Shown piece by piece: positions 16,911 through 24,316 of a stretch of 64,000 nt of DNA. The stretch covers positions 2,666,001 to 2,730,000 of the forward strand of contig NZ_CP147846.1 in the NCBI RefSeq assembly GCF_037327425.1, given 5' to 3'. A program made the translations under genes and the position numbers. The stretch comes from Rhodococcus sovatensis. Lineage in GTDB: Bacteria; Actinomycetota; Actinomycetes; Mycobacteriales; Mycobacteriaceae. The first letter of the stretch is position 1; each line of letters begins with the position of its first letter. Under the pieces are notes generated by a model that saw only the letters and a list, made by a program, of their open reading frames with translations, was not told the DNA's origin and made no database searches.

Positions 16911-18302
16911 ATGAGCAATTTTGGTTTCGGAGGCTCCGACGAGGATCCCGACAAGAAGAAGGATCAAGGCGGCGACGGGTCAGGTGGCACTCCCGGCGGG
17001 TTCGGCTTCGGCGGCGAGGGGTTCGACCCCGCGGCTCTGGGACAGATGCTCACCCAATTCGGACAGATGCTCAGCGGCATGGGCGCACCGGGCGCGGGCG
17101 GGGCTTCCGCCGGCCCGGTCAACTATGACCTCGCCAAGCAGCTGGCACGGCAGCAGATCGGGAACATCTCCCCCGTCGGCGCAGGCAAGGCCGATGCGGT
17201 CGCCGAGGCAGCGCACCTCGCGGAACTCTGGCTCGACGGGTCAACGACGCTACCGGCCGGCGCGTCGAAGACCGCCGCGTGGAATCCAGGCGACTGGCTC
17301 GACAACACGATCGACACCTGGAAGCGCCTGTGTGATCCGGTCGCCGAGCAGATCTCCGGAATGTGGACCGCCGGACTGCCCCCGGAAGCCCAGCAGATGG
17401 CTGGGCCGATGATGGGCATGCTGACGCAGATGGGCGGCATGGCCTTCGGATCCCAGCTCGGCCAAGCACTGGGCCAGCTGTCCAAAGAGGTACTGACCTC
17501 TACCGACATCGGCATTCCACTCGGGCCGAGCGGAGTCTCGGCGCTCCTGCCCGAGGCCATCGCCGCATTCACCGAGGGCCTCGAACAGCCTGAGCGTGAG
17601 GTGCTGGTCTTCCTCGCCGCCCGTGAAGCTGCCCACCAACGGCTGTACAGCCACGTTCCGTGGCTCCGTCAGCGCGTCTTGGCGACCGTCGAGGAGTACG
17701 CCCGAGGAATACGCATGGATTTCTCGGCAATCGAGGAAGCAGCATCCGGGCTCGACCCCGCGTCGCTGACCGATCCGTCGAAGATCGAAGAAATACTCCA
17801 GCAAGGCGCCTTCGAGCCGCAGACCACCCCGGAGCAGAAGCAGGCGCTGGAACGGCTGGAAACACTCCTCGCGTTGGTCGAAGGATGGGTCGAGACCGTG
17901 GTCGCCGACGCGCTGGGTGACAGGCTTCCTGGTGCAGTCGCCCTCGGCGAAACCATCAGGCGTCGTCGTGCATCGGGTGGTCCGGCCGAGCAGACCTTCG
18001 CGACGTTGGTCGGTCTCGAGCTGCGTCCGCGCAAGGTGCGAGAGGCAGGCGCGCTGTGGCGCCTGCTCACGACGGCCGCAGGAATCGACGGACGCGACGG
18101 AGTATGGGCACATCCCGACCTCCTGCCCGTGTCCTCCGACCTCGACGAGCCGGCGGGCTTCATCGACGGCGTCGTCGGCGGCGGTTCGAGCAACTTCGAC
18201 GATCCGATCGCGCAACTCGAAGCAACCGAGGCACAAGAACGTTCGGCGCGAGAGCAGTCGAACAAGGAGGGCGACGGCAAGACCGAGGGAACCGAGTCCT
18301 GA
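16911..18302 (+). CDS. DUF2342 protein, zinc-metalloprotease-like, altered HExxH
   Basis: A 463-residue protein of the DUF2342 family, often named zinc-dependent metalloprotease. The first 60 residues are Gly/Asp-rich and probably disordered. The core holds WLDNTIDTWKRLCDPVAEQ and the helical EAQQMAGPMMGMLTQMGGM. At about 237-241, where family members show HExxH, this protein reads REAAH (LAAREAAHQRLYSHVPWL), so the first zinc ligand is absent. Paralogs in the order share this form as I recall, hence it may be a structural rather than enzymatic member. The C-terminus is charged. It corresponds to Rv3195 and ends at an intrinsic terminator 14 bases after the stop. Confidence 0.82.
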   Translation: MSNFGFGGSDEDPDKKKDQGGDGSGGTPGGFGFGGEGFDPAALGQMLTQFGQMLSGMGAPGAGGASAGPVNYDLAKQLARQQIGNISPVGAGKADAVAEAAHLAELWLDGSTTLPAGASKTAAWNPGDWLDNTIDTWKRLCDPVAEQISGMWTAGLPPEAQQMAGPMMGMLTQMGGMAFGSQLGQALGQLSKEVLTSTDIGIPLGPSGVSALLPEAIAAFTEGLEQPEREVLVFLAAREAAHQRLYSHVPWLRQRVLATVEEYARGIRMDFSAIEEAASGLDPASLTDPSKIEEILQQGAFEPQTTPEQKQALERLETLLALVEGWVETVVADALGDRLPGAVALGETIRRRRASGGPAEQTFATLVGLELRPRKVREAGALWRLLTTAAGIDGRDGVWAHPDLLPVSSDLDEPAGFIDGVVGGGSSNFDDPIAQLEATEAQERSAREQSNKEGDGKTEGTES

Positions 18303-18315
18303 GCTTTCGATTCTG

Positions 18316-18354
18316 ACGGGGTGTGTGCGATTTTCTTCGCCGCACCCCGTTTTT
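18316..18354 (+). terminator. Intrinsic terminator after the DUF2342 gene
   Basis: ACGGGGTGTG (18316-18325) pairs with CGCACCCCGT (18341-18350) with one G-T pair; four further T residues follow directly. Confidence 0.8.
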
Positions 18355-18459
18355 CGTGCGAACCACCTGTTGGAGGCCAGTGCCACCCTGTGGATAACCG
18401 GTCGTGCGTGCCCAGTCGCCGGCTTCGGCTGTGCCAGTGTCCAGGTTGTGCACACATCG

Positions 18460-19308
18460 ATGCTCCGCCGACCGAAACTACGAGTACCAGTATTTTCGCA
18501 GCGCGACGGGACCGTCCGGATCGGGTGGAATCCGGAGCAGTCCTATCTCGTCACGCCCCCGCCTCGAGTCGCCCCGCACGTGGTACTGGACCTGTTGAGA
18601 AGACTCGATGGAGTTCATTCCCGCGCGCACACGATCTGGTACGCGGGCACCGTGGGCTTCTCGGCGAACTCCATGTCGACCCTTCTCGCCGAACTATCGG
18701 AAGTGGGACTCCTCGTCGAGGGTGCCGCTGCGCCGCCGGATCGAGACGGTTCGAACACCGAGACCATGACCGTGCACGTGCTCGGACGAGGGCCGCTTGC
18801 CGACGCGGTGGTTGCAGGTCTCACCCCGTCGACGAACGTCGCTCTTCGGCGGTCGGCACTAGCCCCGGCCCAGCTGATCGTTCCCGAAAACGAACCAGGG
18901 TGCGATATCGCCGTCCTCACCGACGACATGGCACCGGATCCGCGGGTCGTGACCGGCCTGGTTCGCAGCAGAACGCCGCACCTTCAGGTACGCCTGCGCG
19001 ACGGCGTCGGAATCGTCGGACCACTGGTTCTGCCCGGAACCACGAGTTGCCTGCGCTGTGCAGATCTGACAAGGGGCAGTCTCGATCCGCGGTGGCCGCA
19101 TGTGTCCGCACAGCTCCTGGGACGAGTCGGTCACGCGAGCAAGCCGACCGTACTGGCCACGGCTGCGGTCGCGCTCGCCCAGATCGAGGCGTTCGTCGAC
19201 GGCCGCCACGCTCCACTGGCCGATACCACGATGGAAATCGATCTACGAGCCCACCTCATGAACCGCCGGCGGTGGACGCGCCACCCCCGATGCGACTGTG
19301 CCGTGTGA
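18460..19308 (+). CDS. Orphan TOMM cyclodehydratase-like (ThiF/E1-like) protein
   Basis: A 282-residue protein of the bacteriocin-biosynthesis cyclodehydratase / E1-like family that normally delivers a precursor peptide to a YcaO enzyme. The structural zinc ligands are there: CLRCADLTRG near 190-199 and RCDCAV at the very C-terminus (C-x2-C ... C-x-C). The N-terminal part has a RiPP-recognition-like winged region (IWYAGTVGFSANSM). No YcaO gene or precursor peptide is in the window. The M. tuberculosis counterpart Rv3196 is in the same syntenic place, so the gene is conserved as an orphan. Start ATG 18460; frame extends upstream but through the terminator. Function open. Confidence 0.78.
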   Translation: MLRRPKLRVPVFSQRDGTVRIGWNPEQSYLVTPPPRVAPHVVLDLLRRLDGVHSRAHTIWYAGTVGFSANSMSTLLAELSEVGLLVEGAAAPPDRDGSNTETMTVHVLGRGPLADAVVAGLTPSTNVALRRSALAPAQLIVPENEPGCDIAVLTDDMAPDPRVVTGLVRSRTPHLQVRLRDGVGIVGPLVLPGTTSCLRCADLTRGSLDPRWPHVSAQLLGRVGHASKPTVLATAAVALAQIEAFVDGRHAPLADTTMEIDLRAHLMNRRRWTRHPRCDCAV

Positions 19309-19377
19309 CGATGGGTATCACCACCGCTCTGGCCTGCGGTGTGGGCAAGATCCGGCGCGGTCCGACATGATGGAGGC

Positions 19378-20694
19378 GTGTCAGACATTCCACGCCGAAG
19401 TTCAGCCCGAACTGCCAAGCTCGCTCGTATCCCGATCGGCATCGCCGGCCGTGCTGCAGTAGGTTTCGGGAAGAAGCTGGCCGGCGGCAATCGAGAGGAG
19501 ATCGATACCGACCTCGCCGCCAAGGCTGCGGAGCAGCTGTTCTCGGTTCTCGGCGAACTCAAGGGCGGCGCAATGAAGTTCGGACAGGCACTGTCAGTCA
19601 TGGAGGCTGCCGTACCGGAGGAGTTCGCCGAACCGTATCGGGAGGCGCTCACCAAGCTGCAAGCAGACGCGCCGCCTCTCTCCGCTGCCAAGGTCCACCG
19701 GGTTCTCGACCGCCAACTCGGCACCGCATGGAGATCACGCTTCACTTCGTTCGAGGACACCCCCGTTGCTTCCGCCAGCATCGGCCAGGTTCACCGGGCC
19801 GTATGGTCCGACGGACGCGAGGTCGCAGTGAAGGTGCAGTATCCAGGCGCCGACGACGCGCTGCGTGCAGACCTGAAGACCATGTCCCGCTTCGCGAACA
19901 CGTTCAGCACCATCTTCACTGGCGCGGACGTCAAGCCCGTGCTCGACGAACTGATCGCACGAACCGAGGACGAACTCGACTATCGCATCGAAGCCGCCAG
20001 TCAGCGAGCATTCGCGTCGGCTTTCGCCGACGATCCCCAGTTCGCAGTTCCCCGCGTCGTGGCAAGCGCACCCAAAGTGTTGGTCACGGAATGGATGACG
20101 GGCAGACCGCTGTCGTCCATCATCGCCGACGGCTCAGCCGAGCAGCGCAACGCTGCCGGTGAGCTTCTGGTGTTGTTCGCATTCGCTGCTCCCGCACGCG
20201 CTGGTTTCTTGCACGCCGATCCGCACCCCGGCAACTTCATGATGCTGGCCGACGGCCGGCTCGGCGTCATCGACTACGGCGCGACTGCGCCGATGCCGAA
20301 CGGACTACCGCCGATTCTCGGACAGATGGTTCGTCTGGCACGCGACGAGCAGTTCGACGAGTTGGTCGAACTGTGCACGACCCACGGTTTCGTCATACCC
20401 GGTCGTACGGTCACCGCCAAGGAGATCTCGGACTATCTGCGGCCCTTCACCGATCCGATCAGGACCGATTCGTTCCACTTCACCAGATCGTGGCTACAGA
20501 AGGCTGCAGGCACTGCGACCGAATTCGACAGCGCACAGTTTCGTACGGTCCGCGCCCTCAACATGCCGGCCGAGTACATCATGATCTTCCGAGTCCTCGG
20601 CGGGCTTGTCGGCATCTGCGCGCAACTCGACGCTTACGCGCCGTACATGTCGATCCTGACGGAATGGATGCCCGGGTTCTCGGACGAAGCCTGA
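19378..20694 (+). CDS. ABC1/UbiB-family atypical kinase
   Basis: A 438-residue member of the ABC1/ADCK/UbiB family. The KxGQ motif appears in GGAMKFGQALSVMEA near residues 60-74, the Ala-rich loop equivalent in VASASIGQVHRAVW, the Lys strand in EVAVKVQYPG, the catalytic segment in FLHADPHPGNFMML near 280, and the metal site in VIDYGATA. These proteins are usually ATPases tied to isoprenoid lipid metabolism rather than protein kinases; in actinobacteria the target may be menaquinone, which is inference. The start GTG 19378 matches homologs (SDIPRRSSARTAKLA). It corresponds to Rv3197, sitting next to whiB7. Confidence 0.85.
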   Translation: MSDIPRRSSARTAKLARIPIGIAGRAAVGFGKKLAGGNREEIDTDLAAKAAEQLFSVLGELKGGAMKFGQALSVMEAAVPEEFAEPYREALTKLQADAPPLSAAKVHRVLDRQLGTAWRSRFTSFEDTPVASASIGQVHRAVWSDGREVAVKVQYPGADDALRADLKTMSRFANTFSTIFTGADVKPVLDELIARTEDELDYRIEAASQRAFASAFADDPQFAVPRVVASAPKVLVTEWMTGRPLSSIIADGSAEQRNAAGELLVLFAFAAPARAGFLHADPHPGNFMMLADGRLGVIDYGATAPMPNGLPPILGQMVRLARDEQFDELVELCTTHGFVIPGRTVTAKEISDYLRPFTDPIRTDSFHFTRSWLQKAAGTATEFDSAQFRTVRALNMPAEYIMIFRVLGGLVGICAQLDAYAPYMSILTEWMPGFSDEA

Positions 20695-20744
20695 ACGACT
20701 TCGCCCGAGAGGCCGGGTGTGGGTGGTGTGAACGTCGTGGACAC

Positions 20745-21092
20745 TCAGGCGACCTGCTGGTGCTTGCGCGGACGTCCACGTGGACGCTTTCTTGCGATGA
20801 CAACGCCCTGATCGAGAATCTCGCCGCCCCACACTCCCCACGGCTCAGCGCGGTCGAGTGCTGCGCTCAGGCAGGTGCGACGGATCGGGCAATCGGCACA
20901 GAGCGCCTTTGCTCGCTCGAGCTCACCTGGGGTTTCGGCGAACCACAGATCGGGGTCTGCGGCGCGGCACGGCACCTCGATGCCGGCATTCTGTGCTGCT
21001 CCGATCTGCGCATCGATCGAACACAACGTCACTGCGTCGATGTCGGATTCGGCTTCGTATCGGCATGTCGTCCGGACCGTGACGGTTGACAC
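20745..21092 (-). CDS. whiB7: WhiB7 transcriptional regulator
   Basis: A 115-residue WhiB protein. The Fe-S ligands are C42, C65, C68 and C74 (ALCADCPIRRTC), followed by the turn WGVWGG. The C-terminal AT-hook RGRPRKH at 105-111 is the specific mark of WhiB7. It binds sigma-A and AT-rich DNA next to -35 elements and activates intrinsic antibiotic resistance genes and its own promoter. GTG at 21092 has a GAGGAGA ribosome site about 7 bases upstream. Upstream in the transcript lie an intrinsic terminator and a 124-codon Ala-rich leader ORF, so expression is expected to be controlled by attenuation. Its neighbours match the mycobacterial whiB7-uvrD2 order. Confidence 0.93.
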   Translation of the reverse strand: MSTVTVRTTCRYEAESDIDAVTLCSIDAQIGAAQNAGIEVPCRAADPDLWFAETPGELERAKALCADCPIRRTCLSAALDRAEPWGVWGGEILDQGVVIARKRPRGRPRKHQQVA

Positions 21093-21192
21093 GTCGGTCT
21101 CCTCTACTTTTCGTACGGCGTGTTTACGGTTGTGAAGAAATTCTGCGAACCATGTAGGCCGAACGTTCGAATCCGAGGGGACTCACCGAACG

Positions 21193-21228
21193 AAAAAGGC
21201 CACGGTCCGCGTATGCGGGTCCGTGGCC
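21193..21228 (-). terminator. Intrinsic terminator (attenuator) in the whiB7 leader
   Basis: On the minus strand GGCCACGG (21228-21221) pairs with CCGTGGCC (21205-21198), extended inside by CCGC/GCGG, and is followed by TTTTT (21197-21193). It sits 17 bases after the stop of the leader ORF and about 100 bases before whiB7, the position of the conditional terminator described for mycobacterial whiB7. Confidence 0.88.
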
Positions 21229-21245
21229 GAGGAAGGCGAATCGAA

Positions 21246-21620
21246 TTACTCTGTCGAGACTTCTCTCGACGCAAGATCTTCGATCACGGACGTCGCGTGC
21301 GCGAGGCGATGACGTGCTGCGGGGTTGGCGGATGCTGGGTTGGCGCATGCGGGGAAGGCCGACCACTGTGCTGGGGACAGCGTGGCTGCCTGTAGCGCAT
21401 CCGCTACCGATGCTGCGGCAGACGGATTCCCAGCTTCGGGAACAATCGCGCCGAGGACGGAATCACCGAATCCGACAGCAATGCCGTATCTCGCAGTAGG
21501 GAGGTAGGCGGAGCTGCGAACGACAGGCATGACCCGAACATCAGGCGTAGCAACAGCATCGGACGCACCAATAGCGTCGGCAGTCAAGCGACCGACCGAC
21601 ACGAAAAGTTGATTCTTCAT
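21246..21620 (-). CDS. Alanine-rich leader ORF of whiB7 (putative regulatory uORF)
   Basis: A 124-residue open frame from ATG 21620, preceded by AGGAGGTGGAGAGAA, one of the best ribosome sites in the window. It is 28/124 alanine, with clusters such as NPSAAASVADALQAATLS and PACANPASANPAARHR in the C-terminal half. I recognise no protein family. It lies between a WhiB7-type promoter and the attenuator, so ribosome progress through it could decide termination. In mycobacteria the whiB7 uORF is known to sense amino acid (notably alanine) starvation by its composition. That known uORF is shorter as far as I recall. Its codon use is less GC3-biased than its neighbours near the N-terminus. It might also be an independent small protein. 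Confidence 0.7.
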   Translation of the reverse strand: MKNQLFVSVGRLTADAIGASDAVATPDVRVMPVVRSSAYLPTARYGIAVGFGDSVLGAIVPEAGNPSAAASVADALQAATLSPAQWSAFPACANPASANPAARHRLAHATSVIEDLASREVSTE

Positions 21621-21662
21621 TTCTCTCCACCTCCTGTTCCGAACTCGACATGCGGGCAACTG

Positions 21663-21697
21663 AACTCTGTGAACTCACAATTGTTTTCAACAGAGTT
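21663..21697 (-). repeat. Inverted repeat in the 5' leader before the whiB7 uORF
   Basis: AACTCTGT (21663-21670) and ACAGAGTT (21690-21697) form an 8-bp perfect stem in the RNA between the inferred transcription start and the leader ORF. Possible role in leader folding; unproven. Confidence 0.4.
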
Positions 21698-21729
21698 GAT
21701 GCTCGCGGTCTCCCGTGAGCAATGAAAAC

Positions 21730-21767
21730 AGACTAAACCCGATGGTCCGAACTGCACAAGTTATTTT
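21730..21767 (-). promoter_or_regulatory. WhiB7-type autoregulated promoter
   Basis: Reading the minus strand: AAAATAA (21767-21761), one base, then -35 TTGTGC (21759-21754), an 18-base spacer and -10 TAGTCT (21735-21730). An AT-rich block directly upstream of a TTG-type -35 is the WhiB7 binding arrangement. It lies just downstream of uvrD2 and about 100 bases before the leader ORF. Confidence 0.65.
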
Positions 21768-21785
21768 CTACCTGCGGTTTCTTCG

Positions 21786-23903
21786 TCACGTACTCGATGA
21801 TTCTCGAACGACAGTCAGTACATCCTCGCCGAATCGCTCCAGCTTCTTGGCACCAATTCCTGGAATCGCCACGAGCCCTCGATCGTCCTGAGGCTGCTGT
21901 TCCGCGATGGCCGTCAGTGTGGTGTCGCTGAAGACGACATAGGCCGGCACCTTCAACTCCCGGGACTTGTCCAACCGCCACGACTTCAATGCGTCGAGAA
22001 GAGCCTCGTCGACATCGCTCGGATGGCTTTCGCAGCGTCCGAGCATGGTCGCCGCCGTCCCGAGCAACGGTTTTCCGCACAACCTGCATTTGGGACCGGA
22101 CTTCTTGCTCGGCGGCGCCGCGATGCGCGAGGCCGGTGAGTCCTCGGGGATCAGCCCACTGAGGAATCGCGATCTGCGCCGTGACTTGCGTCCGCCTTCG
22201 TTGCGCGCGAGCGCCCACGACAGATGCAGGTGCTCGCGTGCTCTAGTGACGCCTACGTAGAGCAGCCGGCGTTCTTCCTCGATGGCAGCGTCGTTGTTGG
22301 CGCTCGGATCGTTGCCGAGAGCGTGCGAGATCGGCAGGGTTCCATCTGCGAGACCGACGAGGAATACCGCGTCCCACTCCAAGCCCTTTGCCGCGTGTAG
22401 CGACGCCAACGTCACACCTTGAACCACCGGAGGGTGGCGAGCCTCGGCGCGAGCCGCCAGTTCGACCAGCAAGGTATCGAGATTCAACTCGGGATCCTGG
22501 ACGAGGAGCTCCTCGGTGACCTGGACGAGGCCACCGAGCGACGCCCACTTCTCACGCGCCTGTGCACCCGACGGCTCCGTAGCGGTCAGTCCGAGTGGAG
22601 CCAGTACCGCACGGACGAGCGCTGGGAGACCTTCGCCAAGCCTGGATTCTTCCGGGAGGTCATCGCGCCCAGATGCGGAACGGAGGGCCGAAATACCCTG
22701 TCGCACTTCAGGTCTGTTGAAAAAACCTTCGCCGCCCCTGACCTGATACGGAATCTGCATCTCGGTCAACGCCTGCTCGTGCACCTCCGACTGGGCGTTG
22801 ATCCGATAGAGGACAGCAATTTCCGCGGGAGCGATTCCCTTCGAGATCAATCGCTTGATGGCACGAGCGACACCGTCTGCTTCTGCCGGTTCGTCGTCGT
22901 ATTCGGTGAACTCCGGCTCGGGTCCCGCCGCGCGCTGCCCGATGAGCTGCAACCGGGTTCCCGCAATGCGTCCCCGCGCCGCACCGATCACCCGGTTGGC
23001 CAACGAGACCACCTCCGGTGTGGATCGATAGTCCCGCTCGAGTCGCACGACAGTCGCGTCCGGAAACCGCCGAGAGAAGTCGAGGAGATAGCGCGGAGTT
23101 GCGCCGGTGAACGAATAGATCGTCTGGTTCGCGTCCCCGACGACCGTCAGATCGTCCCTCTCACCGAGCCATGCATCGAGTACCCGCTGTTGGAGCGGTG
23201 TCACATCCTGGTACTCGTCGACCACGAAACAGCGGTAGCGCTCACGAAACTCGTCGGCGACCGCCGAATGCTCCTCGAGAGCTGCGGCAGTGTGCAACAG
23301 GAGATCGTCGAAATCGAGGAGCATTCCGTCGCCGCCGTGCGATTTGAGGTCTTCGTACCCCGCGTACACCGATGCAACCTTCGCAGCATCCATAGGTACC
23401 TCACGGCGAAGCCGCGCAGCCACCGCCGGATAGTCCTCGGGGGCGACCAGCGATCCCTTGGCCCATTCGATTTCGCCGGCGAGATCGCGTACCGAATCGG
23501 TCGACGTCGACACCCCCGCGCGGTGCGCGGATTGACTCACGAGAGCGAATTTCCGGTCCAACAGCTGCCAGCCCGTATCCCCGACGACCTGCGGCCAGAA
23601 GTACTTCAGTTGCCGTAACGCTGCGGCGTGGAACGTACGCGCCTGAACGGGCGGGCCCTCGCCGCCGACTCCCAGCTCGCGCAGCCTGCCGCGCATCTCC
23701 CCCGCCGCACGCGCGGTGAACGTGACCGCGAGCACTTGACCGGCGGAAACGTGCCCGGCCGAAACAAGATGCGCGATCCTCCTGGTGATGGTGCGCGTCT
23801 TTCCTGTCCCGGCACCGGCGAGTACACATACGGGCCCGCGTGGCGCAGCCACGGCAGCCGACTGTTCGGGATCCAACCCGGCGGTCATCGAATCCACAGA
23901 CAT
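21786..23903 (-). CDS. uvrD2: ATP-dependent DNA helicase UvrD2
   Basis: A ~705-residue SF1A helicase. Motif I is LAGAGTGKTRTITRRI near residue 28, motif II VDEYQDVTPLQQ, motif III GDANQTIYSF, and motif V/VI VTLASLHAAKGLEWDAVF and LLYVGVTRAREHL. A zinc-like motif KCRLCGKP ... GRCESHP (C-x2-C, C-x2-H) joins the motor to a C-terminal HRDC domain (LDALKSWRLDKSRELKVPA to the end). Mycobacterial UvrD2 has four cysteines at this place. UvrD2 unwinds 3'-tailed duplexes and is essential in M. tuberculosis for its ATPase. Start chosen at ATG 23903 to match homologous N-termini; in-frame upstream starts up to 23933 exist. Confidence 0.88.
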   Translation of the reverse strand: MSVDSMTAGLDPEQSAAVAAPRGPVCVLAGAGTGKTRTITRRIAHLVSAGHVSAGQVLAVTFTARAAGEMRGRLRELGVGGEGPPVQARTFHAAALRQLKYFWPQVVGDTGWQLLDRKFALVSQSAHRAGVSTSTDSVRDLAGEIEWAKGSLVAPEDYPAVAARLRREVPMDAAKVASVYAGYEDLKSHGGDGMLLDFDDLLLHTAAALEEHSAVADEFRERYRCFVVDEYQDVTPLQQRVLDAWLGERDDLTVVGDANQTIYSFTGATPRYLLDFSRRFPDATVVRLERDYRSTPEVVSLANRVIGAARGRIAGTRLQLIGQRAAGPEPEFTEYDDEPAEADGVARAIKRLISKGIAPAEIAVLYRINAQSEVHEQALTEMQIPYQVRGGEGFFNRPEVRQGISALRSASGRDDLPEESRLGEGLPALVRAVLAPLGLTATEPSGAQAREKWASLGGLVQVTEELLVQDPELNLDTLLVELAARAEARHPPVVQGVTLASLHAAKGLEWDAVFLVGLADGTLPISHALGNDPSANNDAAIEEERRLLYVGVTRAREHLHLSWALARNEGGRKSRRRSRFLSGLIPEDSPASRIAAPPSKKSGPKCRLCGKPLLGTAATMLGRCESHPSDVDEALLDALKSWRLDKSRELKVPAYVVFSDTTLTAIAEQQPQDDRGLVAIPGIGAKKLERFGEDVLTVVRESSST

Positions 23904-24037
23904 GGCGTCCATCATGTCAGCTACCCCCGACAAGTCTTCGTTCCCTCCCGACGCTCATCGCCCCTCGGGGCGGCTGGCCAAGAGCTTCATCGAGCCCAGA
24001 TGGAACAACGGTTCCTATCGCCGTGTTGAATCCTCAC

Positions 24038-24310
24038 GTGACTACCACCGAGAACACTGCATCCGAGAACGCCGCAGCACTGACCGTCTACTCCACGACG
24101 TGGTGTGGCTACTGCCGACGGCTGAAGACCCAACTCGACGAAGCAGGCATCGCCTACTCCGAGATCGACATCGAAGAGGATCCGAAGTCGGCCGACTTCG
24201 TCGGTAGCGTCAACGGCGGCAACCACGTGGTTCCGACCGTTCTCTATGCCGACGGCACGACTGCTACCAACCCGACGCTCGCATCCGTGAAGCGCTCTCT
24301 CGGACTCTGA
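24038..24310 (+). CDS. mrx1: Mycoredoxin (mycothiol-dependent glutaredoxin-like protein)
   Basis: A 90-residue thioredoxin-fold protein with the active site C23-GY-C26 in YSTTWCGYCRRLK, the cis-Pro loop NHVVPTVLY, and the family ending VKRSLGL. Mycoredoxin-1 reduces mixed disulfides between proteins and mycothiol, the actinobacterial thiol. It corresponds to Rv3198A and is divergent from uvrD2, convergent with nudC. GTG at 24038 is used because the conserved part begins soon after it; longer in-frame starts would give an extension lacking similarity. Confidence 0.88.
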   Translation: MTTTENTASENAAALTVYSTTWCGYCRRLKTQLDEAGIAYSEIDIEEDPKSADFVGSVNGGNHVVPTVLYADGTTATNPTLASVKRSLGL

Positions 24311-24316
24311 CGAGTA

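Noticed and set aside
18460..19308. A RiPP/TOMM biosynthetic gene cluster
   Set aside because: Only the cyclodehydratase-like gene is present; neighbours are housekeeping genes with conserved order and there is no precursor or YcaO.
21541..21651. 36-codon cysteine-rich frame overlapping the start of the whiB7 leader ORF
   Set aside because: No ribosome site, and it overlaps in another frame with the much better supported 124-codon ORF. Kept only as a remote alternative uORF.
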